In this document: one piece after another, positions 36,360-47,475 of the stretch | How the letters are laid out: every line of letters starts with the position of its first letter | How positions within the stretch are numbered: the first letter of the stretch is position 1 | NCBI GenBank assembly: GCA_946811185.2 | Contig: OX328097.1 | Span: forward strand, 30,651,627 to 30,715,626 | Length of the DNA: 64,000 bases | Direction: 5' to 3' | Source: Hippopus hippopus | Lineage: Eukaryota; Mollusca; Bivalvia; Cardiida; Cardiidae | Made by a program: the position numbers and the translations under genes | Notes under the pieces: generated by a model | Database searches by the model: none | What the model was told of the DNA's origin: nothing | What the model saw: the letters and a program-made list of their open reading frames with translations, nothing else

Positions 36360-36550
36360 GGCATTTGAGTCTCATCAATGTGACAGATCACTTATTCATG
36401 GGTGTCCCTGGTTTCAATAGTATCGGGCTGAAACTCTGAAGAGTCTTGCCCGAGGATACTTCCACGAAAAACTCAACACCTTGATTAAAAATTGAACTTG
36501 GTGCCTCCAGATTGTGAGTCTTGCACCATCACAACTGAGCCAATCTGATT
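36360..36550 (-). repeat. Second-type SINE, diverged copy
   Basis: CTTGCCCGAGGATACTTCCA, GGTGCCTCCAGATTGTGAGTC and ACAACTGAGCCAATCTGA match the parts of the copies at 51254 and 63192. Confidence 0.6.
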
Positions 36551-36700
36551 ACCCCTGTCTGAAATGGCAAATTTTTGACTTCCAAATTTACAGCAGCTGA
36601 AACTAGAATTTTCGCAAAGCAGAAAAATACCCCCAAACAGCACCTTGTCACTGAAGCAGCACAATCAGAAAACAGAAATGAATTCAAAACAAAGATCAGT

Positions 36701-37265
36701 TGTGACTTTGGCCTTTGACTAATGTGACACAAAAACATTAGGACACCTCCTTGAACAAAAGGCAACACTTGTATAAAGTTTCATGATCCTAGGTCAAATG
36801 GCTTTTGAGTTAAAGCACAGAAACAATTTTCAAAGAAAATTATTCAGCGACCTTGACTTTTGACCCATGTGAACCAATAATAATAGGGCACCTTCTTGGA
36901 TCATGGGCAACGCTCGCATAAAGTTTCATGGTCCTAGATCAAACTGCTACTGAGCTACAGGATAGAAAGGATTATCAAACAAAGTTCACCTGTGACCTTG
37001 ACCTTTGACCAATGTGAGCTAAATACCATTGGGCATCTCCTTGGGTCATGAGCAACACTTGTATAAAGTTTCAGGGTCCTAGGTCAAACAGCTATTGAGT
37101 CACAGCACAGAAACATTTTTTTAAACAAAGTTCACCAGTAACCTTCACCTTAGACCCTTGTGACCCAAAAACATACGGTACCTCCTTGGGTCATGAGCAA
37201 CACTTGGTATAAAGTTTCAGGGCCCTAGGTCAAATGGCTTTTGAGTTAGAGCACGGAAACAAAGA
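36701..37265 (+). repeat. Four tandem copies of an about 145-bp repeat
   Basis: Units start near 36701, 36849, 36991 and 37138, each with a CCTTGACCTTTGACC-like head, CACCTCCTTGG, AACACTTGTATAAAGTTTCA and AGGTCAAATGGCTTTTGAG. Followed by a degenerate ACAGACGGA tract (37270-37310). A diffuse interspersed family; no coding content. Confidence 0.8.
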
Positions 37266-37334
37266 AGTCTATAGACGGACAGACAGACCCACAGACGGAT
37301 GGACAGACATGGTGAAACCAGTATACCCCCTCTA

Positions 37335-38330
37335 CGAGGGCTGTCCCAAAATGTCGTAGACAACACTATTTTTTAATGGAACCCGACGTCAAATTTCAGT
37401 AAAATTTGCATGTTGTATCCATTAGTCATTTGTGCATATTCCCATTTAAAATAACAAATCAAGATCGCAAATTGTACATTTCATGAAATTATTTACACAA
37501 ATGGGGCACCTAACCCAGCGCACACCAAAATATGACTGTTTTTTTATGAGCATGCTACATATTTACTTGTCTATAATTCCAAACATGGTCATTATTGCAG
37601 GAAATCATTCAATGTGGATTAATGTCATTGCATTTGACGTCATTACACCGAAGGATGCTCATGTAATGTTAATTTAAAAAAAATTTATTGGGTAAAACCT
37701 AGTGACGTCAAAGGAAATGGCTGTGCAGTGGAATGTTATCCAATCGATAACAGACGAATATTGTGTACAATTAGATATGACTCCTATGCAAACACTACGC
37801 AAACTGCACGCTACAGAAAACTGCAAATCTGTGTCACGATCCCTTGTATTTGTTGATGGATGGAAATAGGAGCAGCACCCTACAGTCCAGGCTTAAAGCA
37901 CCCCTAGACTTTGCTTTGTTCCCATATTTAAAGTCTAAGTTGCGGGGACATAGATTAAAAAACTTCAATGAACGGCAACAGGAAACTCTGCGAGTGTTGA
38001 GCAATTTGAAAAGCAAGTGGTTTGAATACGTATACGATAAGTGGGTCACACGCCAACGTAAATGCATCGAGCACAACAGAGAGTACTTTTAAAAAGAATG
38101 ATTGTTTTCTAGGGACGTCATGACGTTAACGTTAGTGTGCGCCGGGTATCTATGGGTAGCTTATTTTAAATCGTGATAGATTGAGCAATTCTTAAGGTAC
38201 CGGTAGTTAGTTTATATTTCACACACATATGCACAAAGCTCTTGTAAAGAACTCTGAAACTCGCTGAATCTATTGTGTTAACACTGATTGTGTTATAGAC
38301 TTTGTCTACGCTATTTTGGTACAGCCCTAG
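37335..38330 (+). mobile_element. Decayed mariner-family transposon
   Basis: Terminal repeats AGGGCTGTCCCAAAAT at left and, in reverse complement, AGGGCTGTACCAAAAT at right, both next to TA. About 1 kb, shorter than the usual 1.3 kb; most of the transposase is gone or degraded. Confidence 0.8.
37844..38092 (+). pseudogene. Mariner transposase C-terminal remnant
   Basis: The frame retains the mariner C-terminal pattern DFALFPYLKSKLRGHRL followed by WVTRQRKCIEHNREYF. The N-terminal DNA-binding domain and the DD catalytic part are absent or unreadable, so it is inactive. Confidence 0.8.
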
Positions 38331-38349
38331 TACTTCATAGCTGGGTGGG

Positions 38350-38515
38350 ATATAATAATGGGATGTGTCTTAGAAATGGTAGAAAACTCTGTGGCAAACA
38401 GGAGAAAATGCAGGTTACCAGCATTTTCTCCTTCTCCAACAATGTCTTCAGAACTCTAACTTGCTACACATCTTCAAAATATAGGATTGCTTGTTGAAGG
38501 TTCAGCTCATTGCCC
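38350..38515 (-). mobile_element. Family A MITE, partial, beside the mariner
   Basis: AATGCAGGTTACCAGCATT palindrome and GTTGAAGGTTCA end. Confidence 0.65.
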
Positions 38516-38559
38516 CAGGAAACAAAATTGCACCAGAAAACTTTAAAAACATCCTTGTT

Positions 38560-38788
38560 AACCTTTTACAACACAATCCTGAGCTTAGAGAATCCTGACA
38601 GAGAAGATTCCAGAAAACATTGTGGGAAAAGGAGAAAATGCTGGTAACCAGCATTTTCTCCTTTTTCCAGCAATGTTTTCTACCCTATTAGAGACAAATT
38701 CCGTCATTTAAGCCTCAATTGGGCTGTTGTCTATAAAGGCTTCGAATGTGGTCAATTCTACATTTTTGTTGTATGGTAAAGAGTTTTA
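38560..38788 (+). mobile_element. Family A MITE
   Basis: TTAACCTTTTACAACACAATC to TATGGTAAAGAGTTTTAA. Confidence 0.8.
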
Positions 38789-39039
38789 AACTGTGAAATG
38801 ATAAACATTGTGTTTTTATAAAAGTATACAAGGGAATATAGAGTTGCAAAAGGAGAAATTCCTTTGCAAGAATTTCCTCTTTAAGCAACCATGTTTAAAA
38901 ACATGGATTGCTGCAAAGCATAAAACAAGACAACCGCATGTCGGTGCCAATGCTCAGCTGCAGTTGCTTGATTTTCAGTGAAAAATCTTAGTCGAAAAAG
39001 GGGCCTTACTGTGTCGAACATACTTTGATGGCTACCTGT

Positions 39040-39130
39040 CATTGTTGTATAGGTTCCCTTTTTGATAGTTAATAACTTGTCCAAGTTTGAAGTAACAAAA
39101 AAGATATTTATAAAAGATGTTGTTTTCATA
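39040..39130 (+). repeat. 91-bp direct duplication, copy 1
   Basis: CATTGTTGTATAGGTTCCC to GATGTTGTTTTCATA; repeated at 39720-39811 with about one mismatch. Copy 1 ends at the ATG of a candidate exon. Confidence 0.85.
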
Positions 39131-39230
39131 TGACGACATCTACAACAATACCGACAACGCTGACGAAGAAGCTAGACCTTCAACAATATCTGAATGTTTT
39201 CTTTGAAAAAGCCGAGCCAAAATTCATCTG
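39130..39230 (+). CDS. Candidate first coding exon
   Basis: ATG followed by 33 codons (MTTSTTIPTTLTKKLDLQQY...) and a CTG|GTAAGG donor. Codon use looks genuine, but no partner exon was found in the window on this strand. Could equally be chance. Confidence 0.3.
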
Positions 39231-39324
39231 GTAAGGTAATACTTAAGTTTTATTATGTGTAGGAATGACACTATCAGGGCCAAAGTTAACAAAAGTGAAA
39301 CCGTATTGAAAGTACATGTATATA

Positions 39325-39572
39325 TTTGCAGATGACAAATTCAATGCAGGTCAAATGACTGGATTTGTCTTTTGGCCAGGAGGCAACATTCCAGGAGTGA
39401 CAAATTTAATGTGGCTTACATAATAAAACCTTGTCTTTAAGAGGGTCAAAAACATATTGTGAAAAGGAGAATATGCTGGTTACCAGCATTTTCTCCCTTT
39501 CCCAAAATATTTCCAAAAGCTGTCGACCTCAATGCCTTTATAACTTGGGATCGTTTAGTAAAGGGCTAATCC
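39325..39572 (-). mobile_element. Family A MITE
   Basis: GCAGATGACAAATTCAATGC to TTTAGTAAAGGGCTAA; includes a partial internal duplication of the 3' part. Confidence 0.65.
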
Positions 39573-39582
39573 TTAAAGCACC

Positions 39583-39695
39583 AGATAAACCCAATGGACA
39601 TATTCATTCTAGAACCGCCGGATAAACCCAATGGACATATTCATTCTAGAACAAGGCCCAAAGCAAAGCGTACAGCGTAAGGCCCAAAGCAAAGC
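39583..39695 (+). repeat. Short tandem duplications
   Basis: GATAAACCCAATGGACATAT to TCATTCTAGAAC occurs twice back to back (39585-39615, 39619-39651), then GGCCCAAAGCAAAGCG occurs twice (39655, 39681). Confidence 0.8.
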
Positions 39696-39719
39696 GGTCA
39701 GTGTAGATCAAAGATCAGA

Positions 39720-39811
39720 CATTGTTGTATAGGTTCCCCTTTTGATAGTTAATAACTTGTCCAAGTTTGAAGTAACAAAAAAGATATTTATAAAAGATGT
39801 TGTTTTCATAG
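39720..39811 (+). repeat. 91-bp direct duplication, copy 2
   Basis: Near-identical to 39040-39130, but followed by unrelated sequence. Confidence 0.85.
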
Positions 39812-39837
39812 AGCCAACAATAGTAGTGCAAGGCACT

Positions 39838-40068
39838 TTAAACCTTTACCATGCATTGGTGAGTTTTAACAATCCTAAGAAAGGCACCTTTTGAAAACAA
39901 AGTGGGAAAAGGAGAAAATGCTGGTAACCAGCATTTTCTCCTTTTCCCACATTGTTTTCTACCTTGTCAGAGAACTACAGCTCATTGATATGGATTTCAA
40001 AATTGTCATTTGCAAGGATTTTAAATTCGAAACAGTCTAAAACTTGCTGTGGGGGGAAAGGGTTAAGG
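39838..40068 (+). mobile_element. Family A MITE
   Basis: TTTAAACCTTTACCATGCATT to GGAAAGGGTTAA. Confidence 0.8.
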
Positions 40069-40404
40069 GTTATATCGGGCAATAATGGTAGAAGGATGTT
40101 TTTATGTTTTGCTAAAGACCATGCAACATACCAGATCAATAGCATTATCAGATGAAAATACTATCCCCCTGAGATATAGTGTAAATAATAACCATGTCTG
40201 CCAGTGATACTTTATGGAAAATAAGGAACCATACAAATCACACCCTTTACTTTATATGCATAGTTTGACTCTTTCTAAGTTAAGAATGATGAAGGGAAGT
40301 ATCCAACATATGGGCAGACAAGATTGCAAGCGGGGCCAAAGGTAAACATACTCCTACAAATATTTTTGCACAAAAGCCCATCATGCAAGTATTCATCAAA
40401 AAAA

Positions 40405-40596
40405 TTTGTTTGTTTGTATGATGTTTTATGCTATTTTCAAAACTGTTTCAGTTATACCGCGGCGGCAAGTGCATCCATAAATGCTTTTCTGGAGTTCCTT
40501 TTACTAGTTTAGAAATTTGCAGAGCTGGGAGTTGGAACCTGCTACCCCCTTGTTTCAACTCCTGTACCTAAATGGCTGAGCTACCAGGTTCAGCCA
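40405..40596 (-). repeat. tRNA-derived SINE, internally deleted
   Basis: GTTTGTATGATGTTTTATGC tail side, AAGTGCATCCATAAATGC body, then GAGCTGGGAGTTGGAACCTG and TGGCTGAGCTACCAGG head. Confidence 0.6.
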
Positions 40597-40599
40597 AAA

Positions 40600-41225
40600 C
40601 AATTTAAATTCTCACAACACAGGTTATCCTTAGGAACAATGGTTATATTACTCCTTGAATTTTTGGACCAAAATCGATTTTCCTTAACATCATTGTAACA
40701 TATCAATTCAGAGATAATCTTTTGAAAATGTAATGGCAAGTAGATGACCAATTCCCCTGTTTATCAAAATGCTTAGTATACTTTTAAGTATTAGATCTAT
40801 ACATGTTTTATATGTATCAAAAATGTTTTGCAATGCAGGAAAAGGTTACCAGTAAACCCTATGAGACATCTAATATAGAAATTCCATAATGTACTTACAG
40901 AACTATGTGGTACCAGGATATTGTAAATCAATGTGTTGATTTATTCAGTAGCCTTTAGTACACTGTCATTTTCTGCAAATAGATAATCAGTACAGAATAA
41001 AGTTGGCCTTTCTAATTCCTTATCCATTTGATTTAACAAAACTCGTTCCTTCTTGACACACTGAAACAGATTTTTGAATACATTGCAGGAACAAAAAAAA
41101 AAGCACTCTAACAGTTCAGTTGATGATGAGGATACAATATCATTCCTGAAAAAGTTACCTTTGGGCAAGGTAAAGCTTGTACAGCAGACCTATTGGTAGC
41201 GGGAATCCATGATGAGGAATAAGAA
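40600..41225. other. Non-coding stretch without recognised features
   Basis: AT-rich unique-looking sequence; no convincing exon, repeat or motif seen. Confidence 0.5.
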
Positions 41226-41233
41226 ACAAACTT

Positions 41234-41447
41234 TAACTCTTTCCATACCATATACAACACCAGAAGCTTTTGTGGACAGTGTAGATCAAGATCAGACTGC
41301 AGAGAATGTGCAGTCTGATCTCTGATCTACAATGTCCACTGCTATGTTCTAGATTATGACCAAACTGTCTCTCAATCTTGCAAAAGATATGTATTTTTAG
41401 CCTTTAAGAAAATGCAATTTATTTATTCAGTAGTGAAAGAGTTAATG
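41234..41447 (+). mobile_element. Family C MITE
   Basis: TTAACTCTTTCCATACC left, GTGGACAGTGTAGATCAAGATC, GCAGTCTGATCTCTGATCTAC, and GTGAAAGAGTTAA right. Confidence 0.75.
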
Positions 41448-41449
41448 GA

Positions 41450-41890
41450 AAGCATAACATAGTTACCATATTTTGATCAACAAGATGCCATGTTTGATAC
41501 AGTAATATATCAGATATAGATGCATGTACGTGTAAATGGCACCTCCACCAGCTGTCACAAACATGTTAATTCACACAGGTTATTTTCAGACATAAATGTA
41601 CTGACACAACCACAAAAAGTTATTTTCAGACATAATGAAAGCATTATCAGTGACACAATAGACCTATAAGACAATAGTTTCTAGCCTACTAGTATCAGGA
41701 ACTATAATGAGGTACATGTGTATAAATACTACTAGTAGAACTTACAAGAACTCCAAATAAAGTTAATCACATTTGGTACAACAAGATTTCATGTCTGATA
41801 AAGTCATGCATTCTGCCCCTTACCCCTTTATCAGGAAATAAAATTTCAGACTTGTCCATGGAACATTTTGAAACAACAAATTTTGAAAAT
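41450..41890. other. Non-coding stretch
   Basis: A 22-bp direct repeat, GTTATTTTCAGACATAA, occurs at 41579 and 41618; otherwise nothing recognised. Confidence 0.5.
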
Positions 41891-41893
41891 GAG

Positions 41894-42106
41894 CTTAACT
41901 CTTTACCACACAATTCAGACTTTATGACTCTGTGAAAGAAGCCTTTCGAAAACATTATGGGAAAAGGAGAAAATGCTGGTAACCGCACAATGTTTTCTAC
42001 CCTTCCCAAAGCAAATTTTAATTTTTCAGTCACCCTTGTTTTGTCATCTGCAAATGCTTTCAATTTGGACCAGTCTAAAATTTTGTTGTTTGATATAGAG
42101 TTAAGT
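41894..42106 (+). mobile_element. Family A MITE
   Basis: TTAACTCTTTACCACACAATTC to GATATAGAGTTAA; one arm of the palindrome is deleted. Confidence 0.8.
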
Positions 42107-42114
42107 TGATGGAA

Positions 42115-42258
42115 TTTTGTCTTAGACAGGACAGAAAACATGGTGGGAAAACAAGAACAAGGTGGTAACCAGCATTTTTTCCTTTTTCCAAAGTGTTTTC
42201 AAAAGCCTCTGTCCTCGGGGTCATCAAAACACAGGACTGTTTGATAAAGGGTTACCAT
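42115..42258 (-). mobile_element. Family A MITE, partial
   Basis: GAAAACATGGTGGGAAAAC to GTTTGATAAAGGGTTA. Confidence 0.6.
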
Positions 42259-42269
42259 ATGTGGAAACC

Positions 42270-42400
42270 AGCTGTTACACTAACCCTTCAGTATCAAAAG
42301 CATCCTTACTTGCTTTTGCAGTCGATGCAAATCTTAAGATCAGACAGCAAAATGTGCAGTACGATTTCGGATCCACACTGTCCCATATTTTCTCAAGATA
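42270..42400 (+). mobile_element. Family C MITE, diverged core
   Basis: TTAAGATCAGACAGCAAAATG and CGATTTCGGATCCACACTGTC. Confidence 0.5.
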
Positions 42401-42535
42401 TTTTGATATAAAAGGAATAGCTGTTGAATTTGGATTTATGGATCTTCACAATAATTTCTATACTTTTAAATGGTATGCTTTAAATTTAGATGCATTTTAA
42501 CACCCAAATTATTTAGCTTTGACTGCTACTGGGGC

Positions 42536-42760
42536 TTTAAATCTTTATCTAACGACAAAATTTTGGAGTTGACCAAACTGAAAGCATTCGCAGACAACAA
42601 ATTAAATGTAGCTCAAATTTCTGTCTATAACAGGGTAGAAAACATTGTGGGAAAAGGAGGATATGCTGGTTACCTGCATGTCCTCCTTTTCCCACAGTGT
42701 TTTCAAAAGCCTTCTTCTTCAGGGTTGTTAAAACTGGGGATTGTGTGGTAAATTGTTAAT
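42536..42760 (-). mobile_element. Family A MITE
   Basis: TTAAATCTTTATCTAACGAC to GTGTGGTAAATTGTTAA; palindrome ATATGCTGGTTACCTGCAT. Confidence 0.75.
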
Positions 42761-43009
42761 ATTCAGTGTACATATTATTGTGCATATTGCAGTTGGCAGC
42801 TTTGGATAAAAAAGTAAGAATGGTGAAATAATAACCATAATTCTCTTTTATCAAACAATATTTCAGCAAGTCCAAAATATTTGTTTTCTTCAACATTTTG
42901 TTCTTTTTAAAAGTTTTTTAAATAAATAATACCCCGGTATTTGGTAGGTCTATAAACAGTGTGTGCAGCAATACAGCAAAGAAAATAAAAACAGGATACA
43001 GATACAAGC

Positions 43010-43245
43010 TGGCTAACCCTTATCCGGCTATGCAATAATGGATGCTATTTGTTGTAAATGCAGACCAAAATCAACTTTCACTCCATATAAAATCTGATCT
43101 AGGCCTACACTCAAAATCAAAATACCTATAAATGGTTACTACTATTTAATTTTTATAGCATGCATATACAAGTTTTGTGCAGTCTGATCTAGATCTACAC
43201 AGGATGCAAAAGCAACTACATAGTTGTAAAAGTCGCTTTAACCCT
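43010..43245 (+). mobile_element. Family C MITE, diverged
   Basis: TAACCCTTATCCGGCTATGC, TGTGCAGTCTGATCTAGATC, AGTCGCTTTAACCC. Confidence 0.5.
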
Positions 43246-43450
43246 CTATCACACAAAAATGTATTTTAACCACCAAAAAAACGTTGTTGGAAAAGGAGAA
43301 AATGCTGGTAACCAGCATTTTCTGCTTTTCTCACAATGTTTTCTACCCTTCCCAACACAAATTTCAATTTTTGAGTCATCTCTATTTTGTTGTCTGCAAA
43401 TGCTTTGAATTTTGACCAGTCTAAAATTCTTGTTGTTTGGTAGTGTTAAA
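43236..43450 (+). mobile_element. Family A MITE
   Basis: TTTAACCCTCTATCACACAAAA to GTTTGGTAGTGTTAA. Confidence 0.75.
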
Positions 43451-43639
43451 GGATTTATACTTAGAATTTGTGACAGTGAACAATATAGTGTTGACAGGAT
43501 ATAGGATAAAGCAGGAAATTATCAATAGCAACTTGATACTTCTTCAAACTAGATCAATACAATATGATTGTTTGTGCAATATTTTACCCTTTACAAAACA
43601 AAACCATGTTATAATGACCCTGAGTAATAAAGCTTTTGA

Positions 43640-43925
43640 CTGACTGATTGTACGGTGTTTAATGCTGTTTTCAACATCATTTCAGTTATATCGCTGCAGC
43701 CAGTGCACTTATCCCTACTTTCCTGGATTTCTTTCACTTCTTGCAAAATATTCTCTCCAAGCAATTGACTGCTTTCCCATATAACCATTGTAGAAACAAT
43801 GGTAGGCGGTTAGAGAGGAATGAATCCTGTCGCAATGACTATCATCAAGGATGAGCCAGGGATCAAACCCCCCCCCCCATTCTCAAGTCCTGCACGCTAC
43901 CCACTGAGCTACCAGGGCTCGGCAA
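43640..43925 (-). repeat. tRNA-derived SINE copy
   Basis: GACTGATTGTACGGTGTTTA tail side, CAGTGCACTTATCC body, GAGCCAGGGATCAAACCCCC and ACTGAGCTACCAGGG head with an expanded C run. Confidence 0.7.
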
Positions 43926-44269
43926 GTGTTAAAGTAAAACACCCGAGAAATCTACCTGTCAAACTGGAAACAGTCACACTTGTGCAAACTTGGCTTGAAA
44001 GTTACATTAATACTATGTCACTTTATAGTGTTGGTATTTCTAAATTTGGGTTAATTTTTCATATATTTTAATTCAGCAGTGCAGTCCCTGGCCACAGAAA
44101 TAAAGTTCCCGCAGAAAAAAGTGCTTATATGGTACTTTCTATCTGGACAATTCCAAAATTTTGTTGTTTAGTAAAGAGTTAGGTCTTCTCTCTCCCTTTA
44201 CTTCAAGTGCAAGTGTGAATCATTTCTCATTCAAGACCTAGATACTTAATATTGATAACTGTGCAGACT

Positions 44270-44500
44270 ATTAACTCTTTACCAAACAAAAAAATTAAGG
44301 CTTGTTCAAATTGAAAGCAGTAGCAGGCCTCCGTCAAAATAAATTTGACTCAAAATTGAAATTTCCTAGCAAAAGGGTATAAAACATAGTGGGAAAAGGA
44401 GAAAATGCTGGTTACCAGCATTTTCTCCTTTTCCCACAACGTTTTCAAAAGTCCTGTTTCCCAGGGTCGTTAAAATTTGGAATTGTGTGGTAAAGGCTTA
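44270..44500 (-). mobile_element. Family A MITE
   Basis: TTAACTCTTTACCAAACAAAA to GTGTGGTAAAGGCTTAA; long perfect palindrome. Confidence 0.85.
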
Positions 44501-44513
44501 AATCTACCAAAAA

Positions 44514-45142
44514 TTAATGTAAATCACAAACTAGAGGCGCTTGAGCGCTTGTATCGCTCCACAGGCCTGATATTTCTATAATGGCGAAAGGAAGTTTTTA
44601 ACAATTATCATTCAATCCTGCATTTTAGCTCACTGAAGAAACAATTTGGTAGACAACCACCATATGAACTTACCTGCAAAACAACAATGAAATCCAATGA
44701 ATAGTTTTAGAGAAGAAATTTTTCAAAGATTTTACTTTATACCATAAAAGGAAAATGAGTCTCCCATAAAAGCCATGTTTTTTGACAGATCTTTTTTTTT
44801 TAAAGGAATTCTGTAAACCTGTATCTAAGGAACATTCCTGCAAAATAATAATGCTATCCAAATAGCGGTTTGGGAGGAGAAGATTTTTAAAGGTTTTTTA
44901 CTTTGGTTGCCATGGCAACCAGAATTCTTCATGGAACACAATTATTTGAAGGAATTTGAAAGAGGACCACCAAAGGAACATTCCTGTGAAATTTGGTAAA
45001 AATCCAGTCAATAGTTTCTGAGGAGAAGTTTTTTAAAGAAAAAGTTTATGGACGCACGCACGGACGAACGAACGGACGGACACACGACGGACACAACGCC
45101 ATGGCAATAGCTCGCTGGCCTTCGGCCAGTGGAGCTAAAAAG
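44514..45142 (+). repeat. Interspersed repeat ending in a GACGGACG tract and hairpin
   Basis: Starts TAGAGGCGCTTGAGCGCTTG, contains two related AACATTCCTG(C/T) units (about 44830 and 44970), then CGCACGGACGAACG and ends AGCTCGCTGGCCTTCGGCCAGTGGAGCTAA, where GGCC-TTC-GGCC folds back. Looks like a non-LTR-derived or composite non-autonomous repeat; class not determined. Confidence 0.55.
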
Positions 45143-45262
45143 ACAACCAATTTGAGGAAACAGTTGCATGTGATAGGCAATTGATCCTATTCTCACATAT
45201 TTTACATAGCTGTCAACTGCAGAGATATATGAAAAGTTTAATTTTTACTGTCAAGTGTAAGT

Positions 45263-45488
45263 TTAACACTTAACCAAACAACTAATTTTTGGACCTGAAA
45301 GCATTTTGTAGACAACACAATAAGCATAGCTCAAATTATAATTTCTGTCTATGATAACTTAAAAAAAAAACATTGTGTGAAACGACAATAATGCTGATAA
45401 CCAGCAATCTCTCTGTTCTCCACAGTGTTTTCAAAAGCCATCTTCTTCAGGGTTGTTACTATTCAGGATTATATGGTGAACGCTTAAT
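45263..45488 (-). mobile_element. Family A MITE
   Basis: TTAACACTTAACCAAACAAC to TATGGTGAACGCTTAA. Confidence 0.7.
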
Positions 45489-45595
45489 AAAGACAGATTT
45501 ATTTGACATTGGTTTTGGAATAATTTTTTACAACTTTGTCATTCAATCCCAATGAATGTTTCCTGGTGACATAAACCAGTACTTTCTCCATGCTA

Positions 45596-45765
45596 TTAAT
45601 CCCTAGAGCACCAAATAAACCCAACAGACATTTTCAGTTTAGGGATAAAACCAAAATAATTCTTATTTCACGGCTTTTTATTTTTTGTCCAGAATTTCTC
45701 AGCATAGCTGACGGTAGATAAAAGAGCAGACTGCACATTCTGAAAGGCACTTTAAGGCTTAATAA
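45596..45765 (+). mobile_element. Family C-related fragment
   Basis: AGCACCAAATAAACCCAAC, GCATAGCTGACGGTAGATAA, GAGCAGACTGCACATTCTG, CACTTTAAGG. Confidence 0.45.
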
Positions 45766-46073
45766 TTCCTAAGGTTGACCCACCAGTCACAGGATTCATA
45801 ACCCGACACCTTCGATATGGGAGACTGACGAAATACACCTACACTACTGTATCCAGTTTTGAGATCTAGTTGTATGGAGATAATGAAACATTGTAGCAAA
45901 AACTGCAATCATTCATTTTGAAGAATTTTCCCCTTTTGTAAAGAAGAATGTTTTGGTAGATTTTACATTTGTGCACAGGAAGAAACAACTTCAAATATAC
46001 CAAACAATATAGGTGTTAAATGTCAAGTACAACCTTTGCAAAATAGGTAAAATGAAACCCTTGCAAGTCAGTT

Positions 46074-46303
46074 TAATCCTTTACCAGACATTCCTGAGTT
46101 CCAAGGCCCCTGAGGAAGAAGGACCTGGGTTGCAGTAAAAGGAGAAAATGCTGGCAACCAGCATTAACTTCCTTTCCGTAGATGGTTTCTACCCTTTCAA
46201 ACATAGATTCCTTTGGTTGAGCTATATTTTAGATGTTGTAATCTGCAAATGCTTTCAATGAGGACATATCCAAAATTACCGGTAAGTTGTTTTGTAAACA
46301 GTT
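46074..46303 (+). mobile_element. Family A MITE
   Basis: TAATCCTTTACCAGACATTCC; palindrome AATGCTGGCAACCAGCATT. Confidence 0.7.
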
Positions 46304-47250
46304 TATAATAAGATGCATACTTAAGTACCACTATACCTTAGTTAAAACTGGTACACCAAGGTTCTGCATGGGCACAGGATTAAAATATTATCAAGTAATC
46401 AAAACACATGTATTTACAGAAAATAACCCTCTTGATATTTCATGAAAAAGAAACAAAAACTTGGTTATACTGTTTGGGGAAGTATCAACTGCTAATCTTG
46501 AACGGAATGCACTTTTGCTTTCACAGACATTTTGGGTAATTCCAGCACCACGACAATTTGAATATATTGCTTGGACCCTTGAGACTTTGAATTATTGAGG
46601 TTTTACTATATATGCTCCACCCTAATTCTGCCATCGATAAACTAGTTTAAGGCTGGTGTAATGTGCTACAGCTTGGTCCCCACATCCAAGCATATACCAC
46701 AACACACATTGCTTAACTAGTAAGGAGAGCAATACACCACAATGTTGTAAAAGCTAGTTCAACAGCAAGACTGATTTTTAAGCGCTGATATATTTAAACA
46801 CTCTCTCTCAAATTATTAAGTCTAGACCCCGAGACTTATATACAAAGAAACTAGGGGAATAGATGAAGGTAAGGCAAATCCAGTCTAACAGTTATCATAA
46901 TCCTACCTCTGCAACCAAATGTAACATGAAACAATGTGGTCATCCATCCATGCACTGACCATAATAATACATGTTGCTTAACTAGCATGGAGAGACATAC
47001 ACAAACGGCATCTCTGCATAGCTAACTCAACTTCAAGGCTGGTTTTGTCTCAGTGATCTTGGATCTTAACTCTCCTTTATCGGTGTCAAAAGTGCTAGGA
47101 TATTGCACTCATCCCCTTACATACTTTTAAATACATAATTTCTGAGTAGATTTTATCAAACATGGACATTTTTTTAAATTTTCATTTTTGTTCCAAGGAG
47201 AGCAAATCCTGACAGGGAAAAAAATTACATCCTTGGAAATTATAGTACAC
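46300..47250. other. Non-coding stretch
   Basis: No MITE or exon recognised. Two similar blocks with CATGGAGAGACATACAC / AAGGAGAGCAATACACC and TGTAAAAGCTAGTTCAACAGCAAG / GCATAGCTAACTCAACTTCAAGG (46680-46775 and 46960-47045) suggest a diverged duplication. Confidence 0.5.
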
Positions 47251-47253
47251 TCA

Positions 47254-47475
47254 TTAACCCTTTACCACAAAATACTGAGTTTTAACATCCCTGAAGGAGA
47301 AGGCTTTTGAAAACATTGTGGGAAAAGGAGAAAATGCCAGTAACCTGCGTTTTCTCCTTTTCCCACAATGTTTCTTCCCTACAAAAGACAGATACTATCT
47401 TCTGAGTTGCATTCAATTTGTCTTTCGCAAATGCTTTCAATTTGCTGGAGTACACAGTTTTGCCGAGCGAAATGA
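47254..47475 (+). mobile_element. Family A MITE
   Basis: TTAACCCTTTACCACAAAATAC; palindrome around GCCAGTAACCTGCG. Confidence 0.75.

Noticed and set aside
37483..37677. 64-codon frame as N-terminal mariner transposase
   Set aside because: No helix-turn-helix or DD signature; not similar to mariner.
44993..45196. Frames in the GACGGACG tract
   Set aside because: Low-complexity repeat translation (Gly-Arg-Thr) within an interspersed repeat.
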